From Closterium sp. NIES-65 (lineage: Eukaryota > Streptophyta > Zygnematophyceae > Desmidiales > Closteriaceae), in NCBI GenBank assembly GCA_948144175.1, contig CANXME010002011.1, positions 1 to 64,000 on the forward strand: a stretch of 64,000 bases of DNA, given 5' to 3'. Shown here one piece after another: positions 43,401-55,400 of this stretch. Below the pieces are notes generated by a model. It searched no databases and was not told the origin of the DNA. It was given only the letters and a program-made list of their open reading frames with translations. Position 1 is the stretch's first letter; each line of letters starts with the position of its first letter. The position numbers and the translations under genes were made by a program.

Positions 43401-46400
43401 TGGGAAGTGTTGGGAGACACGTTGACTTGCGTTGACTGCAGCAGAATCACCGAGTCAACTGTTACTAGGGGTAGCGACTCTAACACCTCCCTGTCTGCTG
43501 GGCTGCCACGCTCTAAAAAAGGGGGAGGATGGGAGGAGGGGTGAGGAAGGGAGAGAGTGGGAATGGGAGTTAGGTGGGCGCTGGGGCGTGTTTTGGGGTG
43601 TTGGGGAGAGGAGGGAGGAGAAGGGATGAGAGGGGAAGAAGCGAGGGAGGGTGTTGGGCCACTGCGCTCTATGTGTGTGAGTGGTGGAGAGAGGGTGGGG
43701 TTTCAAGTGGAAGGGAAGAGGAAGGGAACGAGCTGGGTGGATAGGCCGTGCTGACTTGCATTGAACGCAGTAGTAGAGCCACCTTCATGCCCCCGACCCA
43801 ACTCCCCGACCCAACTCCCCGACCCAACTCCCTGCCCCCACTCCCTGCCCCCACCTCGCTGCCCTCACCTCACCTGCCTGCAAGCAGCACTCACTGATGC
43901 GAATAGGAAGCTTTTTGTGCCTGCGAATGTTCCCCAGCAGCAGCTCGTCTGTTGGGGAGATGTGAGTCGCCACCACCGTCACCTCACTGCCTTGTGCCAG
44001 TATCGAGGGCAACAGCTCCACCAGCTGCTTTGCTTCCGGCCGCCATCCGCATATAAGCACATGCTGCTTGCCACCCACGCTGCTGCTGCTCGTGCCACGT
44101 GGCGCTTTCTGAGTGGCTGCCGGGACAGCTGCAGCAGTGAGCTCGGACGGCGGGGGCGGCAGGCGACTTGGCCCCGGGCGGTAGCTGTTGCGGTCCGCTG
44201 CTATCACTAGGAGCTTGTCTCCGGGCTGACAAAAGGGTGACGGGTTGGGGGGTTTGGGGGTTGGGGGTCGAAGGGGGAGGAGGAGGAAGGGGACGGCACA
44301 TCATGAGTGCAGCAGGCGGCTGGGTCCAGGCCAGTAGCTGTTGCGATCCGCTGCAATCACTAGGAGCTTGTCTCCGGGCTGATGTAGTGGAAGAAATGGG
44401 AGAGGAGAAATCACAGGGGGAAAGACGGAGAAGACGTGGAGGGGAGAGCAGTGAGCAATGGAGTGTGTTGTGGCTGGGCCCGGGGCGGTAGCTGTTGCGA
44501 TCACCAGGAGCTTGTCTTGTCCCCGGGCTGACAATGAGGGGAGGTACGGGGTGGGGTGGGGATGGAGGAGGGTTGAGGGGGCGAACGGAGTATCATGTGG
44601 GTCCAGTCCAGGGCGGTAGCTGTTGAGGGTGGGGTTGAGACATACCAAGAGATGGGGTGTGGGAAAGGAAGCGGCTGGATGGAAGGAGGGAGAACTGGAG
44701 GGAGGGGAAGGGAAGGGAGGAACTAAGAGGAATACAGCAACGGTGAATGCTGCGAGACATAATGGCCTGGAAAAGTCCCAACCCTACTTCAATGTGAGGA
44801 GTGACTTTTGAGATGTCTCAAGACCAAATAGCCCATCAGCAACATACCCCAATGAGCGTCCAGCTGGGCGGGTTCACGAGCACCTCGCCCATTGTGCTGC
44901 CGGCACTGGAAGCATCGGGTGTGCTGTGTTGCCTGGGGGCCTTCATGAGCCCACAGGGGGATGAGCCATGAGCAGCGCACCTCCACGAGCCTGTCCTGGA
45001 GGGACCAGACCACCTGTCAGCGTTCCTGTATGGGAGAACCCTGGAAAAGCCATAGGCTCACCTCTATGAGCGTACCTCGCCCATAGGGCTGCCAGCCAAT
45101 GTGCGCCCCACACCACCAAGTGCAGTAGCGGCAGCAGCATGCGGGGCATATGGTGCCCTAGCTGTGAGCGTACCTCTATGAGCGTACCTCTATGAGCGTC
45201 CAGCTGGGCGGGTTCACGAGCACCTCGCCCATAGAGCTGCCGGCAGCACCGGAAGCATCGGGTGCGGTGTGCTGCTTGGGAGCCTTCATGAGCCCACAGG
45301 GGGTGGCGTTGTCAAACAGAAACAGCGCATCGCCAAACGTGCGCCCCACCAGCTCTGGCCTGTGGGGACGTGAATGGAAGGTCATGTGTAGGCGAATGGG
45401 AAGGGAAGGTGTGCGGATGGGATGGGTGTGAGCAGGGCAGGCATCCATGCATGCATGCATGGGACCACAGGGGGTGGCGTTGTCAAACAGGAAGAGCGCA
45501 TCTCCAAACGTGCGCCCCACTAGCTCCGGCCTGTGGGGGTGTGGTGGAGAGGAGGAGTGAGGGGAGGATGGAGAGGCATGGAGGGGATGAAGTAAAGCAG
45601 GGCGCAGAGCATGCCACACACGTCCCCAGAACCACCACTCACCACTCTTTGAAGTAGAACTCGTCATTCTCAAAGTCAAGCAGGTCAGCAGTGACGTCAG
45701 CAGTGACGTCAGCAGTGCCGCGGTGCACAGCAGCGGACAGCAGCGAGAGGTTCTCCGCCGCCACCGGCACCAGCCGCCTCCTGCGCCCCCTCGTGCGCCC
45801 GTTCCTGCTACGTGCCACCCACCGTTGCTGCTGCTGTTGGTGCTGGTGGTGATGCTGCTGCTACCGCTCGCATCATCCTTCAGAACGAGCATGCACTCAC
45901 CACTACTCGAATGCAACACTCACCACTCTTTGAAGTAGAATTCGTCGTTCTCAAAGTCAAGCAGGTCGGCAGTGACGTCAGCGGTGCCGCGGTGCACAGC
46001 AGCGGACAGCAGCGTGCGCAGCGAGAGGTTCTCCGCCGCCACCGGCACCAGCCGCCTCCTCCTCACGCGCTGGGAGGAGGACGCGGTGCTACTGGGCGGT
46101 GCTTGGGCAGTGGTGGTGGTGGTGGACGGGGAGGGGGCGAGGAGGGTGCGGTGGAGGCGCTGCAGCAGGCGCACGTTGGAGAGTGAAGAGAGCTCTGCGA
46201 TGATGTCAGCGCTGATGTCTGGCCTATTGGCGAGCGCCAGACTGGCTTGGATCACCTGAATGAGGGGTGGTGGGAGGGGTGGGATGTATGGGATTCGTGG
46301 GAGGGATGTGGCAGGTGCTAGGGCTGGGAATTTCAGTGATGATGTAAACACAGTTGGTGAGCACCAGGCTGGCTTGGATTATCTGCAGGGAGGGTGTGAG

Positions 46401-49400
46401 GAGTGGGAAGGATAGCGTTGATGGGAGAGTCAAGCAATGCCCGGTAGGCTATTCACATATCCAGTCACACGATGCCATGCCATGGCAGCACAGCACCTCA
46501 CCAAACAGCAACAGACTACAGTGGACTCACAAAGGCGTCGGCTTGGGAGGGGTCGGAGACGGGGGGGGAGAGCAGCACAATGGAGCGCGCAGCGTCAGCA
46601 GCACAGCGCGCCAAGTCCTCCGAGTGGAAGGGCGAGCCGGTGCGCGTCACAATCTGAGGGAGCAGCTCATAGGAAACGGTATGCACATGGGAGGCAAGGA
46701 GATGGAAGGGAGATCAGTGCCACAATGAGAGATCTGGCGCCAGGTGGAATGGAAGGGCCACCGCTCTCAGGTACACCCTATTGACCCGCTTGACCCGCTT
46801 GACTCGCTTGCCTTTTCTTCCTTTCTTCTTCTATTCCTCTCTCACGCGCCCTTGGCCCCCACCAGCACAACCACCCTTTGGTGCCCACTAATGGCTCTGT
46901 TGCCTCTCTTGTCTCTCACCTGCCCGCTTCCAGCAGCGCACTATCCATCTCCTCCTAACCCTTGCTGTCCGCCAGCACCACCATCCTCAGGTTAAGCACC
47001 CCCTATCCAGTCCCTTGACTCCATTGAGTCGCCTGACTCTCACCTGTCCGCCGCCTGCTTTCTGTCGCTCGCTTTTAGGAATGGCATCCAGGAGTGCGCT
47101 GTCCATCTCCTCCTTGCCCTTGCCGCCTGCCAGCACCACCACTGCGCGACTGCCGTCCGCCCCCACCAGCTGCTGCACCAGAGGAATGGTGCGTGGGGTC
47201 CAGCCTGGGAGAAGGGGTGGAGGGTACGAAGGAAAGAGAGGAGCGAGCGAGGGTGTGGGTGGGCGAGAGGGAGAAGGGGAAAGTGGGGGGAATGAGTACC
47301 ATTGATGGTTGCACAGCACAGCACAGCACAGCACAGCACAGCACAGCACAGCACAGCACAGCACAGCACAGCACAGCACAGCACAGCACAGCACCACCAC
47401 TGCCCGACTGCCATCCGCCCCCACCAGCTGCTGCACCAGCGGGATGGTGTGCGGGGTCCAGCCTGAGAGGGGGCCCCTTGCCCTTGCTCCATGACGGCCC
47501 CTTGCCCTTGCTCCATGACGGCCCCTTGCCCTTGCTCCATGACGGCCCCTTGCCCTTGCTCCATGACGGCCCCTTGCCCTTGCTCCATGACGGCCCCTTG
47601 CCCTTGCTCCATGACGGCCCCTTGCCCTTGCTCCATGACGGCCCCTTGCCCTTGCTCCATGACGGCCCCTTGCCCTTGCTCCATGACGGCCCCTTGCCCT
47701 TGCTCCATGACGGCCCCTTGCCCTTGCTCCATGACGGCCCCTTGCCCTTGTTCGGATAGTCCACGGTCCACCTGCTCTGTCAGCCTCTGTGCTTCTGTGC
47801 TTTCCACCATCTATAGATGCACTCGTTGCTACAGGTATACAAGCACTGCGCTGCTAGTCATCCCAATCACTCACCCACGACCAGCACGTGCCCGCGCTCC
47901 ATGACGGGCCCCTTGCCCTTGTTCAGATCGTCCACTTGCTTCGCCACGCCATCAGTCGCCAGACCCACCAGCAGCGCCAGCAACAGCAACCCCTTGATCG
48001 TCAGCACCACTGACAGCACCCGCTTCCAAATTGAGTCCTGAGGGGTGGTGGCAGGAGATTGCAGGGCAGGGGATGTGAAGAGGGAGGGTGGCATTGGGAA
48101 GGTTACTGCTGCCAGGCCCGCTACTGAAGGAAGCAGCAGCAGAAGCAGCCAGACAGGGTGCTCATCTAGGCCATTGCAATGCTCTCTGTGAAATAGGTGG
48201 GCAGGCAGCCAGGCAGGCTGGGGTTGCAGGCAGAAAAACAAGTCCACTTCACTCCACTCCACTCCACTCCACTCCACTCCACTCCGCTCACCCAAATTCA
48301 CCTGAGCGCCCTGGTGGCCGGGATCTGACAGCATGGTCCATCGACGAGACCCACACGGCTCATCTAGGTCATTGCCATGCACACTGTGTGAAAAAGGCAG
48401 GCAGGCAGGCACACATGCAGGTTGGGGTGCAGCCTGCAGGCATGAAAGCAACCCCTTTCCATCCCTCTCCACACTTCTCCACCTCACTGGCTCACCTGAG
48501 CGCCCTGCTGGCCCGGGTCTGACAGCATGGTCCACGAGACCCACACAGCCTCGCCAAATGGCACGTCCTCATTGGTCGCCTTGGCCGCAGCGATAAAGGC
48601 TCCTGCTCCCAGCAGCATGAGGGCCACCCAGAGGACAGAGAGCAGCAGGAGCTGGGGGAAAAGGGGGGGAGAGAGCGGGGGAAAGGAAATATGATTGGGG
48701 TGGCTCAAACATTTGTGAACTTGAAGGTTCCCAGGAACATGAGTGCCACCCAAAGGCACCCGCGTGGACCAAGGTGCGCACGTGGACCAAGGCGCCTTTT
48801 AGAGGAAAGTCGCCTCTTAGAGGAGAAGCGCCGCTTAGAGGAGAAGCGCCTGCCTCTTAGAGGACAGGCAACTCTGAGAGAGAAGCGCCTGTATCTTAGA
48901 GGAGAGGCTCCTCTAAGAGGAGTGGCGCCTCTTAGAGGAGACAACACACCAAGGCACAACACACCCAGGGAAGAAAGGGAAACCTTCCCGTTGTCATTTG
49001 CCTTGCCTCACCTTCCCCGAGGGTTCAGTGGTGAGGAAGAAGTCCATGGCGTAGAGGCTTTGTCTCTAATGAGACCGTCGTGCCCAGCAGTGCAGTGCGG
49101 TGCAGAAGCAAAGCTTTCCCTTTGAAGAATTCTCATTCATCTGCTCGCCTCACCTTCCCAGAAGGTTCAGTGGTGAGAAAGAGGTCGATGGCATAGAGGG
49201 CCTTGTCTGTGATGCCTGCTCGCTGCTGGGGTGACTTGAGCGCCGCTGGACTGGCCGTGCCGGGTGGGGGCGGGGTCAGCACGATCTGAGATGGAGGGAG
49301 AGAGATTCAGGGAATGGGCGGGAGGGCAAGGGGGTGAGTGTACGTGAGGAGAAGGATTGAAAGCGGGTGATCCTTATGGGGGCGATCCTTATGGGGGCGA

Positions 49401-52400
49401 TCCTTATGGGGGCGATGCTTATGGGGGCGATCCTTATGGGGGCGATCCTTATGGGGGCGATCCTCATGGGGGCGATCCTTATCGGGGCGATGCTTATGGG
49501 GGCGATGCTTATGGGGGCGATCCTTATGGGGGCGATCCTTATGGGGGCGATCCTTATGGGGGCGACCCTCATGGGGGCGACCCTCATGGGGGCGACCCTC
49601 ATGGGCGCGATCCTCATGGGGACGATCCTCATGGGGACGATCCTCATGGGGATGATCCTCATGGGGGCGATCCTCATGGGGGCGATCCTCATGGGGGCGA
49701 TCCTCATGGGGGCGATCCTCATGGGGGCGATCCTCATGGGGGCGATCCTCATGGGGGCGATCCTCATGGGGGCGATCCTCATGGGGGCGATCCTCATGGG
49801 AGCGATCCCCATGGGGGCGATCCTCATGGGGGCGATCCTCATGGGGGCGATCCTCATGGGGGCGATCCTCATGGGGGCGATCCTCATGGGGGCGATCCTC
49901 ATGGGGGTGATCCTCATGGGGACGATCCTCATGGGGGCGATCATCATGGGGGCGATCCTTATGGGGGCGATCCTTATGGGGGTGATCCTTATGGGGGTGA
50001 TGCTTATGGGGGTGATGCTTATGGGGGTGATCCTTATGGGGGTGATCCTTACGGGGGTGATCCTTATGGGGGTGATCCTTATGGGGGTGATGCTTATGGG
50101 GGTGATGCTTATGGGGGTGATCCTTATGGGGGTGATCCTTAAGGAGGTGATCCTTATGGGGGTGATGCTTATGGGGGTGATCCTTATGGGGGTGATCCTT
50201 ATGGGGGCGATCCTTATGGGGGCGATCCTTATGGGGGCGATCCTTATGGGGGCGACCCTCATGGGGGCGACCCTCATGGGGGCGACCCTCATGGGCGCGA
50301 TCCTCATGGGGACGATCCTCATGGGGACGATCCTCATGGGGATGATCCTCATGGGGGCGATCCTCATGGGGGCGATCCTCATGGGGGCGATCCTCATGGG
50401 GGCGATCCTCATGGGGGCGATCCTCATGGGGGCGATCCTCATGGGGGCGATCCTCATGGGGGCGATCCTCATGGGGGCGATCCTCATGGGGGCGATCCTC
50501 ATGGGGGCGATCCTCATGGGAGCGATCCCCATGGGGGCGATCCTCATGGGGGCGATCCTCATGGGGGCGATCCTCATGGGGGCGATCCTCATGGGGGCGA
50601 TCCTCATGGGGGCGATCCTCATGGGGGTGATCCTCATGGGGACGATCCTCATGGGGGCGATCATCATGGGGGCGATCCTTATGGGGGCGATCCTTATGGG
50701 GGTGATCCTTATGGGGGTGATGCTTATGGGGGTGATGCTTATGGGGGTGATCCTTATGGGGGTGATCCTTACGGGGGTGATCCTTATGGGGGTGATCCTT
50801 ATGGGGGTGATGCTTATGGGGGTGATGCTTATGGGGGTGATCCTTATGGGGGTGATCCTTAAGGAGGTGATCCTTATGGGGGTGATGCTTATGGGGGTGA
50901 TCCTTATGGGGGTGATCCTTATGGGGGTGATCCTTATGGGGGTGATGCGGAGATAACTAGTGCAACGGGAGCTAGACTACGGGCTAGGCACGGGGCAAGA
51001 GTGATCGTAGCGTTCGTTCGTTCCTTAGTCGTTTCAAAGTGCTAACACTACTTGCTAGTTCACCGGGAAAATTGGCAAGAGTTTCACTAGGAAAGCATAA
51101 CAAAAGCTCAAAATGATTGCATCAACATTGACAACACAGACTACATCACATCTAGCAAGGTTGCTGGTGGACTGCCAGCGCAGCACGGTCGACCGCGTGC
51201 CAGCACGACTTGGTCGACCGCGCTCTAACAGAGCAGAGTCGCGGCTTGCCAACGTTGCCCATCCGCGGTGTGCCAATGGTTCAGGAAGTCGGCTGCACAG
51301 CGATGCATCCGCGGGACAGCGGTGTACCAGCTTCGCAGGTGCGTGCAGCTGGTTGGTGCCCAACTTCCCGTCACATGCCTGGCGCAGATACTCCACGCAT
51401 GACGGCGCCCACCAGCAACGTCGACCTCGGGATACCACCCCCGAGATCGTACTCGCAGAAAACACCCCCGGCGACATTCGCGCGCATCGCCAGAGTATCC
51501 TGGTTGACAGGGTATTTCGCGGTCCTCCCGCGATTTCGCGGCCACCGCGGTCCTCCCGCGATTTCGCGGCCATCGCGGTCCTCCCGCGATTTCGTTGCAA
51601 CTGCGGTCCCCCGTGGTTTCGCGGCTCCCACGGTCCTCAGTGGTTTCGCGGCTCCCACGGTCGGCTCCGCCCAAGCGAGGACGGTGCCAAACACAACTCC
51701 CGTTAACACTCCCCTGCCGCGTTCACGCTTGGGCACTCCCCCCCCGGCTCACACGGCAGTACTGTTTGGAGAATAGCCCATCGGCGTGCACACAACGCAC
51801 AGCACGTCGATCACCGCACCAGCCATGTAAAAGGGCATGGCACCTACTGCTGCACGTCGTTGTCACTGTCGCCCACATCGGCCAGGCGCACTTGGCCGAT
51901 TGCAACGGAGCACCGGTTAAAGGTCGGGTAGTGCAGCGCCTTTGTCAGGAAGTCGGCTGGCTGCTCAGCGGTCGGGATGTACTTCAGCGAAAACTTCCCG
52001 CGCTTCACCATGTGCTGCAACCAGGCCTGTCGCCACTCCATGTGCTTGAGGTTGCCCGTCAACTCCATGCTCTCGCCGACCGTGATAGCCGACTTGTTAT
52101 CCACCCTGAGGACAGTCGGCTTCCCAGCGTCCAGCCGCTGGAACTCCGCGAGGAGGAAGTGAAGGCGACGTCCCTCGGTCGACCACAACGTCGCGGACTT
52201 GATGCGCTGACTCGACCAGGAGATCGTGGCCCCTCCGTAGACAAACACGTAGCCGCCCATGCTCATCCGGTTTTGCTTGTCGCCCGCATCGTCGGCGTCC
52301 ATGTAGCCGATCAACTCCAGTGACTCCAGACCACCGCCGAACTCCAGGGCGGTGTCTCGCGTGTTGGCGAGGTAAGCGAGGCAGCGGTCGACCTCGCGCC

Positions 52401-55400
52401 AGTGCTGATCGCTCCTCACCGCGAGGCCGCTCCCCAGCTTGCTGCACGCGAATGCGATGTCCGGCCTTGTCATCGTTGCCGCGAACTGCAGCGAGCCGAC
52501 CTTCTGTCTGTACTCCTCCTCCTCGCGCTCCTGCGCCTCCTCGTCATCGAATGTCTGCTCCGCGTAGGCGGCGACGGAGACCGGCGTCTTCGGAGTGCGC
52601 CCGATCTGCTCCTCGTCGATGAAGCGCCTGCGCAGCTTGTCGGCGTAGCCCTGCTGGTGCAGCCACAATTTTCGCGCCGGCCTATCGCGCACGATCTCCA
52701 AGCCGAGATACTTCTGCACCAGCGAAATTTCGCGCAGCTCGAAGGCGGCCTCCAACAGCTCCTTCAGCATCGCGGTGCTGCTGCTCGCGGCGAGAAGGTC
52801 GTCGACGTAGACCAGCACCCAGTAGGTCACCTTATCGTCGCCGACCTTGAAGTACAGAGCCTCGTCGACTTGGCTCTTCTTCCACCCGGCGCCAACCAAC
52901 ACGTCGTTGAGAGCCGTAAACCACAGCAGCGGCGACTGCTTCAGCCCATAGAGGCTCTTCAGTAGCAGTTTGCACACCCGGCCGGTCCCGTCGTTGAAGT
53001 GGTCCGGCTGGTACATGTACAGCACGCGGTCGGGCTTGCTTTGCAAAAAGGCGTTCTTCATGTCCAGCTGCATCAGGTTGAGGTCGAGAACGGCGACGAT
53101 GCTGAGGAAAATCCTCAGCGTGGCGTAACTGCTCGTCGTAGTCAGCGCCATACACTTTCGTGAAGCCTTTCACGACCAGCCTCGCCTTTTCGCGCTCGAC
53201 AGTGTCATCGATGCGGTACTTCGTTGTCAGCACCCACCGGTTCTTCATTATGTTCATTCCTGCCGGGCGTTCAACCAGCTCCCAAGTGCCCATGTTGATG
53301 AGGCTACGAATCTCCTCCTGCATGGCGGCCTTCACCGCCGAGCCCTTCCAGCTCGCCAACGCCTCTTTCACCGTCATGGTTGAAATGTCCCAACAGTGTT
53401 TGGAATCGGCGTGAATGTCGAGGTGGAGCTCCGAAAACTCCTCATCGTCCTCGGCGTCATCGTACGCCAGGTCGTCGTCGTCCACATTGTACACCATGGT
53501 GAAGGCAGCGGGGGCAAAGAAGTCGGGTGGCCTCCGAATTCGGCCCGACTTCCGAGGTCCGGGCTGCACCTCCACCACGTCGCTCGATGTGCGTTCATCG
53601 AACTGCTCCCCTGTCGTCCGCTCCTCTGAAGCGAGCTCCGCGTTCGACGGTTCCTCTGAAACGCGCTTCCCGTTCGACGGCTCCCCTATCGACGGCTTCT
53701 CTGAAACGCGCTTCCCGTTCAAAAGCTCCCCTGCCAACTGCTCCGCGGTCGGCTTCGCTGTTGCATGTTCCCCTGTCTGCTGCCTGCTAGCCGCGGGCTC
53801 CTCCGCGGTCTCCTCCGCGGACGGCGTGGCGATCTCCTCCGCGGTTTCCTCCGCGGGCTCCTTCGCGGGTTCCTCCGGGGTGTCTTTCACGGGTTCCTCC
53901 GCGGTGTCCTTCGCGGTTCCCTTCGCGGTCTCCCTCGCGGTTTTCTTCGCGGTCTCCTCCGCGGTTCTCTTCTCCGCGACTGGCTGGGCGTCACGTCGGC
54001 CACCGGCGATGCTCTTGGCCGGCGCCACAGGCGACGCCCCACGGCTCCCCTCATCGCCGGAGGCCGACACCAGAGTCAGGCCATGCAGTTCGACGGGAAG
54101 GGAATGGGAAGAAGGGGCAGGAGATGGCGAGGCAAGGGTGACCGCGACATCCTCATCAGCCCGCTCACCGACCTCGACGAGCAGAGGAAGCGTCGCCGTC
54201 GAGGTGTCCGTCGGCGGGTTGGCCCGCGTCCGCCCCGATGCAGGCCCGAGGTCCGATTTCCACACGTCCAGCGACAGAGTTTCGTAGAACACCACGTCTG
54301 ACGTGGTGACCACCCGGTTGGCGGTGATGTCGAGGAGCTCCCAGCCTTTGCTCTCCTCCGACACGCCGAGGTGAAGGCCCCACTGGACCTTCGGCTTCAG
54401 CTTCCCACCGCGCTGCTGCTCAGGGATGAGGAATTGCGCCATGCAGCCCCACACCCGCGCCATCGACAAGTCGGGCTTCTGCCTGGTGAGGAGCTGGTAC
54501 GGCGTCGTCCCCGCGGGCAGTGAAGACCGCTCCAGGCAGTTGCGAACCCAGATGGCCTGCCGCAGAGCGCAGAGCGAGATGCCACCAGTGGTGCTGCACG
54601 CCCATGTGCAGCAGCATCGTCCGCACCGACTCCACCACCGTCCTCATCTCCCGCTCCGCCATGCCATTCTGTTGCGGGTTGTAAGGGCAGGTCAAGTCGT
54701 GAACGATTCTCTTGCTGTCCACGAAGGCGGTGATGTCCTTTCCGAGGAACTCCCCTCCGCGATCAGAACGAAGTTGCAGCACCGAATGCTTCGCCTGCTG
54801 CTCCACCAGCACCAGCCACTTTTGGAACTCCAGCAACACGTCCGACTTCTTGGCGACCGGCCTCACCCACACATAGCGGATCTTGCGATCCTTCAGCAGC
54901 AAGAAGTACAGGTTGCCCTCCTTGGCAGCCACGCGAAATGGCCCGCACAAATCGATGTGCACGACGGCCAGGACGTCGTCGGCTTCAGAGCCGTGGTCGG
55001 GGAAGGTATGCCGCGCCAGCTTCCTGCCGACGCACGAAACACACGGTGAGTCGGCGCCAGACACCGACTTAAGGTCCAGCCCAATGGCGACCTCGTGCTT
55101 CGCCGAGCTCCGTATGGTGTCCATGCCAACATGCGCCAGCCTCGCGTGCAGCCTGTTCGGGGTTGCTTTCGTCGCCGAGACGATCGCCCGCGAAGCCACC
55201 TCCTCTTTCGCGGGTGTTGTCGACTTTACCGCGCATGGGCGCAGGTCAGTGCAGAGGACCCGGCCGGTGCACGTCGCGCGACCGAGCACGTCCCCCGCCG
55301 CGGAGACGAGCAACATCCGTTCGCCGTCGTACCTCAGCGTCACCCCGCTCTCCTTCAGCTGGCCAGCCGAAAGCAGATTCGCCTGCTCGCCCGGGACGAA

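Noticed and set aside
43283-43515. Exon-11 copies as functional mutually exclusive exons
   Set aside because: The copies keep only the acceptor-side part and lack a matching donor at the right place; decay differs between them. Kept as shadows, though transcript data could overturn this.
49276-50956. Open frames of 463 and 529 codons on opposite strands through the 15-bp satellite
   Set aside because: The 15-bp period is a multiple of three and lacks stops in several frames, so long frames arise automatically; no flanking coding signal.
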